NCBI GenBank assembly: GCA_047974375.1 | Contig: JBKECF010000036.1 | Coordinates: 7,131-71,130, forward strand | DNA length: 64,000 nt | Source: JBKECF01 sp047974375 | Lineage (GTDB): Bacteria; Bacillota; Clostridia; Lachnospirales; CAMZNU01 | Direction: 5' to 3' | Shown: positions 9,264 through 18,425 of the stretch, piece by piece | How positions within the stretch are numbered: position 1 is the stretch's first letter | Layout of the letters: each line of letters starts with the position of its first letter | Notes under the pieces: generated by a model | Told to the model about the DNA's origin: nothing | Database searches by the model: none | Seen by the model: the letters and a program-made list of their open reading frames with translations, nothing else | Program-made: the position numbers and the translations under genes

Positions 9264-10205
9264 CTAATATTCAATTTTCATAATAATATCCTGTGGATAA
9301 TCACCGAATTTTTTTCCGAAAATATTAATTCCACCGGGCATTTTATTTTCGTCAACTTCAATTTTAAAAGAGATATAATTTTTACTAAAAATATCTATGT
9401 GGTCTATGGTTACTTCGCTGGTCTTGGTGTGGTCAATATAGGAACCGTTTCTGTCTACGGAAAAATGTTTAAGTAATCCGTATTGAGTTGAGCCGATGCA
9501 CCAATAATCTGGGGTATAAACACCTCTTCTATCACCAAAATCTCCAGGGGACAAATATGTACCTACTAAAAAATCGTTTATATACACATTTATATATGAT
9601 GGCCAATCGTGGTTACTTCCATAAACCTCTGAACATAATTCTAAACTAAATTCTATTCTTTGTGGCACTAATTTTTCGGTAAAGTGGTTAGGGAATCTAT
9701 ATTCTAAAAAACCTTTTCTAAACCATACTATTTGAGCCCTGTGTCTTTCTGGAGAATAAAATAATTTTGGAGTGTCTTCAAGTATAAGATTGTCTACTTC
9801 GTTGGCCATGCCACAAGTTGCTTCTACATTAAAGTCGTAAAAAGAACCGACAGGCATGGGAATTTCCAAGGAACTATTTGGCTTTGTTTCCTTACGTAAA
9901 ATATTAATATTTATATTTTGAACACCACAAAAACACGCCCTTTGAGTTCCCCGTATTCCTGGTTTGCTTTCTGTAATAACTAAGCCGGCTTTTTCTAAAA
10001 TTTTTACATGAAATGCTACAGATGACACAGGTATGTTTAAAATTTCTGCAATTTCCACTATGGACATCCACCTAACTCGCAGTATATCCATAATATTAAT
10101 ACGGTCGGCAGATGAAAGTGCTTTGCCTATGTTGCATAACTTTTCCCTTTGATTGCCGTCTATGCTAAGCTTAATGTTTTTTTCAATATTAATAGAATTA
10201 TTCAT
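9264..10205 (-). CDS. ArsR-type winged-helix regulator with a large C-terminal domain
   Basis: 313 residues. Residues about 20-90 form an ArsR-like winged helix ('LSSADRINIMDILRVRWMSIVEIAEILNIPVSSVAFHVKILEKAGLV'). The remaining 200 residues are beta-rich and aromatic-rich ('VWFRKGFLEYRFPNHF', 'DWPSYINVYINDFLVGTYLSPGDFGDRRGVYTPDYWC'), and are probably a ligand-sensing domain. ArsR proteins are usually near 100 residues, so this is a long fused type. It diverges from the GH2 glycosidase, and the shared 222-bp spacer has an inverted repeat. The most likely role is sugar-responsive control of that gene (inference). Confidence 0.8.
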   Translation of the reverse strand: MNNSINIEKNIKLSIDGNQREKLCNIGKALSSADRINIMDILRVRWMSIVEIAEILNIPVSSVAFHVKILEKAGLVITESKPGIRGTQRACFCGVQNININILRKETKPNSSLEIPMPVGSFYDFNVEATCGMANEVDNLILEDTPKLFYSPERHRAQIVWFRKGFLEYRFPNHFTEKLVPQRIEFSLELCSEVYGSNHDWPSYINVYINDFLVGTYLSPGDFGDRRGVYTPDYWCIGSTQYGLLKHFSVDRNGSYIDHTKTSEVTIDHIDIFSKNYISFKIEVDENKMPGGINIFGKKFGDYPQDIIMKIEY

Positions 10206-10225
10206 TGGCTCCTCCTATGATTTTA

Positions 10226-10244
10226 CTGTAAAGATATATTACAG
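10226..10244. promoter_or_regulatory. Inverted repeat, candidate operator
   Basis: CTGTAA and TTACAG are separated by 7 bases, 20 bases in front of the ArsR-type gene. A further TTGTAA follows. The position suggests autoregulation and control of the divergent GH2 gene. This is inference from symmetry and location. Confidence 0.45.
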
Positions 10245-10279
10245 CACAGTTGTAATAAATTAAAGAGCGATACATTAAC

Positions 10280-10307
10280 TTTGTTCATAATGTATATATT
10301 TTATAAT
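10280..10307 (+). promoter_or_regulatory. Possible sigma-A promoter for the GH2 gene
   Basis: TTTGTT, a 16-base spacer, then a perfect TATAAT at 10302-10307. It lies about 120 bases before the GH2 start. The -35 is weak. Confidence 0.35.
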
Positions 10308-10427
10308 TATATTGAAAGATATTTATATAAAATATTGATTTGTTTATTGATATGGATTATAATTTTTCTAATAAAACTTGTGGCATTCTGCCCTTTATTT
10401 TAATTGCGGTTTGTAGGGAGGTAAAAA

Positions 10428-12140
10428 ATGAGAAATGAGTATCCAAGGCCAAATTTTCAAAGACAGGAATGGCTTAATTTAAACGGTGAATGGGATTTTT
10501 CTTTCGATAATAAAGAATATAGAAAAATAAATGTACCCTTTTGCTATGAATCAATTTTAAGTGGAATAGGTATAGTTGAGCCTCATAACTATGTTTATTA
10601 CAAGAAAAGTATTACTATACCAAGTTATTGGGGTAGTAAAAATATAAAGCTGAATTTTGGGGCTGTAGATTATTTTTGTAAAGTGTATGTAAATAGTAAA
10701 TTTGTAGGTAGTCATGAAGGTGGAAGCTGTGGTTTTTCTTTTGATATAACAAAGGAATTAAATTATATCAACGATGAAATATATTTAGAGGTTTTTGACC
10801 CTTGCGACGATGAGTCTATTCCTAGAGGCAAACAAAGTTGGCTTAAAGATTCCCATGCTATTTGGTATACAAGGACGACAGGTATATGGCAAACAGTTTG
10901 GTTAGAACCTGTAAATGAAAAAAGTATAGCAAGTGTAAAATTTACGCCAGATATTGACAAGGGAATGGTTGAAGTGGATTTAGTTTCAACTTGTATTGAA
11001 GATGTTGCATTTACATTTACTTTTAAAAATGAGGAAATCTTTAAGTTTACTCGTCCTGTGAAGCAGGGGCATAATATTTTTTCTATAGATATTTTTGAAA
11101 ATAAAATATTTAGATCGGCATATCATAATGATGGTTGGTGCTGGACGCCGAACAACCCGAATTTATTTTATGTAAATATAGATTTAAATGGATTTGATGA
11201 GGTTAACTCCTATTTTGGCATGAGAAAAATTGAAACGAAGCAAGGCAGAGTGTATTTAAATAATAGACCTTTTTATCAAAAATTAATTTTGGACCAAGGT
11301 TATTGGAGTGATGGCATAATGACAGCTCCTAGCGACGATGCACTAAAAGCAGATATAGAACTTGCAAAAGAAATGGGTTTTAATGGATGTAGAAAGCATC
11401 AAAAAACGGAAGATCCAAGGTTTTTATATTGGGCTGATAAATTAGGTTATGTAATATGGAGCGAGGTAGCAAGTCATCCTCAATTTAACAATGAGGCCAT
11501 GGATAGAATGAAAAATGAATGGGTGGAAATGGTTAATAGAGATTACAATAGCCCTTCTATTGTTGCCTATGTGCCTATAAATGAAAGTTGGGGCGTGCCA
11601 AATATAGCCTTCGATAAAAGGCAACAGTCCTATGCACTTTCTTTATATTATATGCTTAAGGCAATGGATACCACACGTTTAGTTATTTCCAACGATGGGT
11701 GGGAACTAACGAAAAGTGATGTATGTGCCTTTCATTCCTATGAGCATGGGGATGAAAGCAACCAGTATAAAAAAGATAAATTCCAGAAAAAGCTAATAGA
11801 CCTAGATTATTTTTTAAGTAACCCATCAGGGAGAGATGTATATGCTGATGGCTACAAGTATGAAGGAGAGCCAATTTTACTTACAGAGTTCGGCGGAATG
11901 TCCATTGTTGAGGAAAACTCCAATAAGGCTTGGGGCTATACTGCGTCTAATAGTACAGAAGATTTTTTAATAACCTATAAACGAATATTAGAAACCATTT
12001 ATAAATCCCCTTTTATTTTTGGCTATTGCTATACCCAACTTACAGATGTTGAACAGGAGGCCAATGGATTACTAACAGCTGAAAGAAAATTTAAAGTGCC
12101 TGCTGAAAAAATAAAAGAAATAAATGATATAAATAACTAA
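10428..12140 (+). CDS. Glycoside hydrolase family 2 enzyme (beta-galactosidase/glucuronidase type)
   Basis: 570 residues with the GH2 order: N-terminal jelly-roll ('EWLNLNGEWDFSFD', 'YYKKSITIP'), immunoglobulin-like middle and C-terminal TIM barrel. The acid/base is Glu386 in 'VPINESWG' and the nucleophile is Glu487 in 'LLTEFGG'. 'TRTTGIWQTVWLEPV' is the usual N-domain block. There is no signal peptide, so it acts in the cytoplasm on imported oligosaccharides. The sugar specificity (galactose, glucuronate or mannose) cannot be assigned. GGGAGG lies 6 bases before the start. It is divergent from the ArsR-type regulator and followed by a strong terminator. Confidence 0.92.
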   Translation: MRNEYPRPNFQRQEWLNLNGEWDFSFDNKEYRKINVPFCYESILSGIGIVEPHNYVYYKKSITIPSYWGSKNIKLNFGAVDYFCKVYVNSKFVGSHEGGSCGFSFDITKELNYINDEIYLEVFDPCDDESIPRGKQSWLKDSHAIWYTRTTGIWQTVWLEPVNEKSIASVKFTPDIDKGMVEVDLVSTCIEDVAFTFTFKNEEIFKFTRPVKQGHNIFSIDIFENKIFRSAYHNDGWCWTPNNPNLFYVNIDLNGFDEVNSYFGMRKIETKQGRVYLNNRPFYQKLILDQGYWSDGIMTAPSDDALKADIELAKEMGFNGCRKHQKTEDPRFLYWADKLGYVIWSEVASHPQFNNEAMDRMKNEWVEMVNRDYNSPSIVAYVPINESWGVPNIAFDKRQQSYALSLYYMLKAMDTTRLVISNDGWELTKSDVCAFHSYEHGDESNQYKKDKFQKKLIDLDYFLSNPSGRDVYADGYKYEGEPILLTEFGGMSIVEENSNKAWGYTASNSTEDFLITYKRILETIYKSPFIFGYCYTQLTDVEQEANGLLTAERKFKVPAEKIKEINDINN

Positions 12141-12288
12141 AACGGGGATGTATGGTAATAAAAAATATACACAAATTTTGCCATTGGCGACTTTGTACAT
12201 AAAATTTGTTAAATTAGGTATAACAAAAAAACAAGTTGAAATTCTGTATAAAATTTACAATGTATTTATGTAAGAGTTATATTAGTAT

Positions 12289-12340
12289 AAATACACTACC
12301 TATAATTATTTTTGTGTTTTTGTCGGTAGTGTATTTTTTT
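12289..12340 (+). terminator. Rho-independent terminator after the GH2 gene
   Basis: AAATACACTACC pairs perfectly with GGTAGTGTATTT and runs into seven Ts. The surrounding 12141-12462 contains nothing else I can support. A 76-residue open frame there starts before the terminator and looks fortuitous. Confidence 0.85.
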
Positions 12341-12462
12341 CGTTTATTAGTACGATTTAGCTGGATTTGTGAACGGATTTTTTTGCATTTATTTATGGTA
12401 GCTAGAAAAGTTTTTTCTTCCCATAACAAATGGTTTTATACTTTTTTTACGCTTGCTTTTTT

Positions 12463-13470
12463 TTAATAATTCCTTGAGTTTTCTATAAATCCGATTTTCC
12501 TCTTTACTTTATTTAATGTTTTGTTTGCTGTGTATGAAGCTTTTTTAGCACCTAAGGCATAAATTTTTTCTAGTTCTTCCTTAGTTTCCATAAGGTCTAA
12601 AACTTTTTGGCGTATAGGTGATAGTTCATTTATTATGGCATTTGCAACGTCTTCTTTAAAGTCCTTGTATGTTTTTTCTGCATAGTCTAGTACTATTTCA
12701 TCGCTGGATTTATTTGTAAGGACACATAGTATATTTATTAAGTTTTTGATGCCAGCTTGTTCATCATTGTAGGCTACTTTTCCTACACTATCTGTTATGG
12801 CACGGCTCACTTTTCTTTTTATTTCTTCGGCTGTGTCCATTATTAAAATGTAGTCGTTATCATTATCGCTAGATTTTGACATTTTTTTAGTTGGGTTTTG
12901 CAAGCCCATAATTTTTGCACCAATCTTTGGGATAAAAGGTTCAGGTATGACAAAGGTAGGGCTATACTCATTATTAAACCTTTGGGCTATATCCCTTGTT
13001 AATTCTACGTGTTGTTTTTGGTCTGCCCCAACAGGAACAGCATCAGTTTGGTATAATAAAATATCTGACGCCATAAGAACAGGATAATCATATAAACCAA
13101 CAGGTATAGACTGATTACTTAGTTTAGATGATTTATCTTTAAATTGAGTCATTCTATTTAGTTCGCCCATGTATGTGTAGCAATTTAGTAACCAAGCCAG
13201 CTCGGCGTGTTCCTTTACATGGGATTGTATAAAGAGTGTACATTTTTCTGGATTTATACCAGAGGCAACGTAAATTGATAATATTTCCAAAGTTCTTTTT
13301 CTTAATTCTTTGGGAGCTTGCTTAAGTGTAATGGCGTGTAAATCGACTATAGAAAAGTAGCAGTCGAACTCATCTTGCAATGCCACCCAATTTTTTATAG
13401 CACCTATGTAATTGCCTAAGGTTAAGTCGCCAGATGGTTGTATACCACTAAAAATTACTTTTTTATTCAT
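12463..13470 (-). CDS. trpS: Tryptophanyl-tRNA synthetase
   Basis: 335 residues, the usual bacterial TrpRS length. It has the class I HIGH-type motif in 'PSGDLTLGNYIGA', the KMSKS loop 'KKMSKSSDND', and the TrpRS blocks 'QTDAVPVGADQKQHVELTRDIA' and 'MGELNRMTQFKDKS'. It charges tRNA-Trp in the cytosol. AAAGGAGG lies 5 bases before the ATG. It is 21 bases after glf on the same strand and is probably co-transcribed with it. No T-box is seen in this short gap. Confidence 0.97.
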   Translation of the reverse strand: MNKKVIFSGIQPSGDLTLGNYIGAIKNWVALQDEFDCYFSIVDLHAITLKQAPKELRKRTLEILSIYVASGINPEKCTLFIQSHVKEHAELAWLLNCYTYMGELNRMTQFKDKSSKLSNQSIPVGLYDYPVLMASDILLYQTDAVPVGADQKQHVELTRDIAQRFNNEYSPTFVIPEPFIPKIGAKIMGLQNPTKKMSKSSDNDNDYILIMDTAEEIKRKVSRAITDSVGKVAYNDEQAGIKNLINILCVLTNKSSDEIVLDYAEKTYKDFKEDVANAIINELSPIRQKVLDLMETKEELEKIYALGAKKASYTANKTLNKVKRKIGFIENSRNY

Positions 13471-13491
13471 ATTTCCTCCTTTGTTTTTATA

Positions 13492-14592
13492 TTATGCGTT
13501 TTTTAAAATATTTTTTGCCATTTTTAAAGTAACTTCTATTACCTTATCCATGTCGTAGTATTTATAATGCCCAAGTCTTCCACCGAAATAGACGTTTTTA
13601 TTTTCTTTTAAACTATTGTATTTGTTAAATATTTCATTGTTTTTTTCGTTATTTATTGGGTAATAAGGTTCGTCATTTATTTGCCAAGCCTTTGGGTATT
13701 CTTTACTTATAACGGTTTTATTACTTTTACTATTTTCAAAAAATTTATGTTCTATAATTCGTGTAAAAGGTGTTTCGGCATCAGTGTAGTTAAATACGGC
13801 ATTGCCCTGATAGTTATCTGTATCCAGTATTTCATGTTCAAATTTCAAACTTCTATAGGCTAACAAACCAAATTTATAATCATAAAATTTATCTATCATG
13901 CCAGTAAAAAAGATTTTGTCCGCAGAATTTAAAAGTTCAATTTTATTTTCATAAAAATCTGTATTTAGTCTAACTTCGGTACCGTGCAGCATCTTTTCGA
14001 TTATTTCAGTATAGCCATTTTCTGGTATACCTTGGTACAGGTCATTGAAGTAATTGTTGTTGTATGTAAATCGTACAGGTAGCCTTGTAATTATTTCAGC
14101 TGGTAATTCTATGCCTTTACAACCCCATTGTTTTTCCGTATATCCCTTTATCAATTTCTGATAAATTTCTGTTCCTACTAAAGAAATTGCTTTTTCCTCT
14201 AAATTTTTTGGATTGTTATTTATTTTCAATTCTTTTTGAATTTTTTTCTTTGCATCTTCCGGAGTAATAACGCCCCACATTTTATTAAAGGTGTTCATGT
14301 TAAAAGGGAGGTTATAAAGCTCACCCTTAAAACATGCTATAGGTGAATTTATAAAATTATTGAAGGTAGAAAAATTATTTATATATTCCCAAATATATTT
14401 GTTATTAGTATGAAAAATATGAGCACCATACATATGTACATTTATATTTTCTATTTTTTCAGTATATAAATTACCTGCAATAGTATTTCTTTTTTCTATT
14501 ACTAAAGATTTTTTTCCTGCTTTTTTTGCCTCATTAGCAAAAACTGCTCCACTTAGGCCAGCTCCTACAATAAGAAAATCGTACTTTTTCAT
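13492..14592 (-). CDS. glf: UDP-galactopyranose mutase
   Basis: 366 residues. The N-terminal FAD site reads 'FLIVGAGLSGAVFANEAKKAGK', followed by the UGM blocks 'MYGAHIFHTNN', 'INNFSTFNNFINSP', 'KGYTEKQWG', 'RLPVRFTYNNNYF' and 'FGGRLGHYKYYDMDKVI'. The enzyme interconverts UDP-galactopyranose and UDP-galactofuranose for surface polysaccharides. A family 2 glycosyltransferase lies just upstream beyond repeat R3, fitting a small polysaccharide locus. Confidence 0.96.
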   Translation of the reverse strand: MKKYDFLIVGAGLSGAVFANEAKKAGKKSLVIEKRNTIAGNLYTEKIENINVHMYGAHIFHTNNKYIWEYINNFSTFNNFINSPIACFKGELYNLPFNMNTFNKMWGVITPEDAKKKIQKELKINNNPKNLEEKAISLVGTEIYQKLIKGYTEKQWGCKGIELPAEIITRLPVRFTYNNNYFNDLYQGIPENGYTEIIEKMLHGTEVRLNTDFYENKIELLNSADKIFFTGMIDKFYDYKFGLLAYRSLKFEHEILDTDNYQGNAVFNYTDAETPFTRIIEHKFFENSKSNKTVISKEYPKAWQINDEPYYPINNEKNNEIFNKYNSLKENKNVYFGGRLGHYKYYDMDKVIEVTLKMAKNILKNA

Positions 14593-14607
14593 ATTTCTTC
14601 CTTTTTA

Positions 14608-14714
14608 TCGGTAAGAATTAGACCCCAACATCAATGTATACATAGGTGGCGGGACTGTCTAATTCGACGGTCAGTGGGGGTGTAAGCCCCCACTGACGGT
14701 TAGGTCTATTGACT
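14608..14714 (+). repeat. Dispersed structured repeat, copy R3 (best-preserved form)
   Basis: A full 107-bp copy, from TCGGTAAGAATTAGACC to GGTCTATTGACT. Hairpin 1: GAATTAGAC/GTCTAATTC. Hairpin 2: CAGTGGGGGT/GCCCCCACTG. It lies between glf and the glycosyltransferase and forms an inverted pair with R4 at 23158 around the BREX block. Confidence 0.9.
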
Positions 14715-14717
14715 GTT

Positions 14718-15728
14718 TTAATTAAATCCCCATACTTTTCTATAAATCTTATATACTAGTTTTTTTAAAGTATTTAAAGAATTAGGCATATTTACAATTT
14801 TTCCTTGAATACTATATCGTAAACTTCTATAGACTTTTGGATCTGTAGTTTTAAAGTATTTCCATAATTCTTTTTTTTTCTTAAGTGCTTCCTTACTACC
14901 ATCTAGTACTAATAAAATCGAAGAAACAGTAGTTATTACTTGTAAATATGATTTTGCGTACTTCTTAAGCTTTGGGGTGCAATCCTTCATAGCTCTATAG
15001 ACGTCAAACATTTCCTTATTTACAAATATTTGTTGGTCTACTTTTTTTATCATGTTAGCTTCGTTTACTGATTGGTCGTCACGACCTATAAAGTACCTAT
15101 ATAAATTTTCATCTATATAATATATAGTTTTTACATACTTTAGTGGTACGAACACATAAAGGTTATCTACATAAAATGTGTGTTTTGGCAATTGTAAATT
15201 TGCCTTCAACAGTATATCACGTTTGTAAATTACAGAATGCATTAAAAAAAACTGGTAGTGTCTTAGTTTAATATCTTCCCATTTTAGGATTGTATTTGTT
15301 GGAACTGTACTTCTATAATTCATTATTCTTTTTTTCTTTTTGCTTGCTTTTTCGTAAACAAAATTGTTTATAAACATATCTATATCCATGTTTTCATTGT
15401 GACATTTATGTAAAGTTTCTAAAATATTATCGTAGGCTTTTCTGTCAAACCAATCATCACTATCGCATACTTTAAAGTATTTGCCTGTGGCAACTTTTAG
15501 GCCAGCACAAACGGCATCACCATGTCCACCATTTTCTTTTACAACATATTTAATTTTATTTGGATATTTTTCTAAATATTTTTTTGCAATTATATCTGTT
15601 TTATCTGTTGAACCGTCATTTACTATAATTATTTCTACACTGTCGTCATCGTGTAGTAGGGTATTTATACATTTGTTTAAATATTTTTCAGAATTAAAGC
15701 AAGGAACAACAACACTAATTAATTTCAT
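14718..15728 (-). CDS. Family 2 glycosyltransferase
   Basis: 336 residues with a GT-A fold: 'ISVVVPCFNSEKYLNKCINTLL', 'VEIIIVNDGSTDKT', 'ENGGHGDAVCAGLKVATGKYFKVCDSDDWFD' (the DSD metal/nucleotide motif). The C-terminal part is rich in Lys and resembles CpsJ/WcaA-like capsule transferases. No membrane helix is evident. It probably adds a sugar to a surface polysaccharide with a cytosolic donor. It is the last gene of the leftward set that follows pglZ after 71 bases, so it may be read through from BREX, but its role fits glf better. Confidence 0.9.
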   Translation of the reverse strand: MKLISVVVPCFNSEKYLNKCINTLLHDDDSVEIIIVNDGSTDKTDIIAKKYLEKYPNKIKYVVKENGGHGDAVCAGLKVATGKYFKVCDSDDWFDRKAYDNILETLHKCHNENMDIDMFINNFVYEKASKKKKRIMNYRSTVPTNTILKWEDIKLRHYQFFLMHSVIYKRDILLKANLQLPKHTFYVDNLYVFVPLKYVKTIYYIDENLYRYFIGRDDQSVNEANMIKKVDQQIFVNKEMFDVYRAMKDCTPKLKKYAKSYLQVITTVSSILLVLDGSKEALKKKKELWKYFKTTDPKVYRSLRYSIQGKIVNMPNSLNTLKKLVYKIYRKVWGFN

Positions 15729-15799
15729 TAAATTACTCCTTATTATTTTTGTACCAATGATACAGTAAAACTGTGTATTATTGCAACTTTTTATATTTT

Positions 15800-18397
15800 T
15801 TAGAAGGTAATTTCGTAATCTTTATCTGTATCTAAAGGTATATCAATATTGTATTCAATTTCATGGGGAGTTTCTTTGCTATCCATATTATTAATTACAA
15901 GTTTATAGGTTTTTTCTTTTTTAAATGCCATAGCTTTTAAGTTAAATCTTACTTTATGTTGTCTTTCTTCATTACGAATACTTTTAATGTCAGCAATTAT
16001 TGTTTGAATATCACTGACAATATTTCCAAGTTCATCAGTAAAATATATGCTGTAGTTGCAACTTTGCATTTTTTCTCCAACTGGTTGTTTTTGTAAAAAA
16101 TTTATGTTGAAAATAGTATTTGATATTAGTCTTGTCATTGTTACAACTTCCAGTTCAACAAATTCTACTTCTTTAAATTGTTTAGAGTTGCTTCTTAAAT
16201 TTTTAAAAGTTATGACAGGAATTATCATTTCTTGTAGGCTTACACCTCCATAGACAAAATTTTCTCCACCAACAGATTTTTTTATCCATACAATGTCTTT
16301 AGGTGTATATCCTATATCAAGACCTTTAATTTCATTGTGTAAATCAATTTTTGTTAAGTAATCTGTATGACTATTTTTAGAGGCTAAAAGGTAACGGCGA
16401 CCTGACTCATAAACATCTCCATTTATGCTTGATTTGCTAATTTTATCTATTTCAGCAAGACTTTCATGAGTGAATAAAAAGCCGTGGTCTGAAGTAATGA
16501 ATATATTTGTTCCATTCATATCATTAACAATAAATTTGACTGTATTAACAAGTTCTACTATTGCATCTTCACATGCATCAAAAACTTTATGTTCTGTTGT
16601 TGCCTTGTCGCCGATGGCAGAAATAGTATCGTGGTATATATATATAACTTCCATACCTGTAGTTAAGTTTCTTCGTTCTTGGGATTTCATATTATACAGG
16701 TCCAAATATCTTAACACCATGGAGTTTTTATTAGCATTTTTTAGAACTAATTCCCTTTTATCTTTGCTTTTTGTGCTATTACCGTCTACAAGTACACTGA
16801 AGTCGGTATTATCTACTGATATTTCTTTATTAGGTAATAGCGCAGCCATACCATAACTAGTAATTGATGGGAAAATAGATTGCATGGCATCTATATTTAT
16901 TTTACCATTGGTTTTAATATTTAGCTGATCCTTTAATTGGACAGCAACTTCATATCTTAGGGCATCCGATATAATTACAAATATCTTGCTATTTTTTACA
17001 TCATTACTCCTTAGGTATTTGGAGTAGAAGGAGCGTTGCTTCGGAATTTCTGAAATATAGCCAAGGTTATTTAGGTCATGTTCTATTGAAGTTAGCCAAC
17101 ATTTATTTATATCACTTAAATAAATATTCTTGTAAAGTTTATTAACAAAAACTGTTGATTCCTGCAATATAGACTTCAATTGGTCTGAATCGCTATTTAG
17201 AGCATTACTATAAGCTAAATAGAATTTACGGTAGTATGTATCCATTTTATATCCTGAAGTCCTATAGAATTTTAAAACTTTTTCAGGTTCAACTATATGA
17301 TATCCACCTATATTTTTTAAGTAAAATTCCTGCATTTTGGCAACATTGTATATGCAATCGTAATAATTTTCTGTAAGATAAATCCAGGATGAGGTACGAC
17401 GCTTAGTATTGGTGTCAAAGATTAACTGGACCTTTACAATGTCGTTTTTAATTTCCTCGAGAAACTTTTTAATAATTATTTCGTTTATACAAGGAAAAAC
17501 ATCTATATCATTTAAGGTAATTATTTCGAATTTATGGAATAAATTTACCAAATTACATCTTTCTTCAACTTCTCTAGCTATAATCAACAGATCTTCAGGG
17601 TTATTACCATTTATCCAGCCATTTATTAAGCTATAGCAATACACTTGTTTAGTTTCGCAAATATACTCTTCAAGACATTTTAAGTCAGTAGTACTTATAT
17701 TTTGGGAAAGAGCAGTTAAAAATAAATGGTTTGCAAAATTATTTAAGGTTTTATCTGCTTTATGAATGTATCCAGTTTCTTCTCTTACTATAGACCAAAA
17801 AGCATTTATATTTCCAAATTTTGTTATATTAATTAAGGCACTGTTCGTTTCTGAATCTGTACCGTTTTTAAGGATTGCTTTTATTATTTCATGTAAACTT
17901 CCAATTTTTAAACCACATAAAACAGACGTAATATCAATAACTAGTGGAAGAGGGTTGCTATAGGTTTTTCCCATAGCCTTAAGGGCTGATATTCGATCCT
18001 TATTTTCGAAAAAACTCCTAAATCCTTTAACAGCCTTTCGCAAACTTGGAGTGTTTTTAATATTAAGCTCGTTCATTTTTAAGGAAAAGTAATCAGCGTA
18101 AAAAACTTCGCTATAGAGCTGTATATCTAGTAACCAATTAGATTCTTCATTTTCATATTTAATATTATTGTAAATTAAGTAGTTGTTATTTAAGTCATCT
18201 AGCGTTAGAAGTTTTTTTATTTCAAAATTATTAGTGTCTGTAAGCTTTATAATTTTTACATTTTCAATAAATAATTCGTCTATATTGTTGAATTCTTTTT
18301 CCTCGTCTTGCCAAAAAATAATTCTTCTTTTATAAAAATCTTCTAGAGGGTTATTAAACCTTTCTATAAGATTTTTTTTAATTATATCTAATGACAT
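15800..18397 (-). CDS. pglZ: BREX system alkaline-phosphatase-like protein PglZ
   Basis: 865 residues, the usual BREX type 1 PglZ size. The PglZ core is visible: 'KIFVIISDALRYEVAVQL' (first metal Asp), 'SIFPSITSYGMAALLPN' (nucleophile region), 'NIFITSDHGFLF' (second metal site) and the closing 'YGGVSLQEMIIPVITFK'. PglZ is required for BREX phage exclusion and host methylation in studied systems. GTAAGGAG sits before the ATG. Only 28 bases separate it from brxC, exactly where pglX lies in type 1 clusters, so the methyltransferase is missing. No brxL follows: the next gene is a glycosyltransferase. Confidence 0.93.
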   Translation of the reverse strand: MSLDIIKKNLIERFNNPLEDFYKRRIIFWQDEEKEFNNIDELFIENVKIIKLTDTNNFEIKKLLTLDDLNNNYLIYNNIKYENEESNWLLDIQLYSEVFYADYFSLKMNELNIKNTPSLRKAVKGFRSFFENKDRISALKAMGKTYSNPLPLVIDITSVLCGLKIGSLHEIIKAILKNGTDSETNSALINITKFGNINAFWSIVREETGYIHKADKTLNNFANHLFLTALSQNISTTDLKCLEEYICETKQVYCYSLINGWINGNNPEDLLIIAREVEERCNLVNLFHKFEIITLNDIDVFPCINEIIIKKFLEEIKNDIVKVQLIFDTNTKRRTSSWIYLTENYYDCIYNVAKMQEFYLKNIGGYHIVEPEKVLKFYRTSGYKMDTYYRKFYLAYSNALNSDSDQLKSILQESTVFVNKLYKNIYLSDINKCWLTSIEHDLNNLGYISEIPKQRSFYSKYLRSNDVKNSKIFVIISDALRYEVAVQLKDQLNIKTNGKINIDAMQSIFPSITSYGMAALLPNKEISVDNTDFSVLVDGNSTKSKDKRELVLKNANKNSMVLRYLDLYNMKSQERRNLTTGMEVIYIYHDTISAIGDKATTEHKVFDACEDAIVELVNTVKFIVNDMNGTNIFITSDHGFLFTHESLAEIDKISKSSINGDVYESGRRYLLASKNSHTDYLTKIDLHNEIKGLDIGYTPKDIVWIKKSVGGENFVYGGVSLQEMIIPVITFKNLRSNSKQFKEVEFVELEVVTMTRLISNTIFNINFLQKQPVGEKMQSCNYSIYFTDELGNIVSDIQTIIADIKSIRNEERQHKVRFNLKAMAFKKEKTYKLVINNMDSKETPHEIEYNIDIPLDTDKDYEITF

Positions 18398-18425
18398 ATT
18401 ATCTCCTTACTTTTATGGGCATTGA

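Noticed and set aside
12236..12466. 76-codon frame after the GH2 gene
   Set aside because: It spans the GH2 terminator hairpin, has no ribosome site, and is Phe-rich from T-runs.
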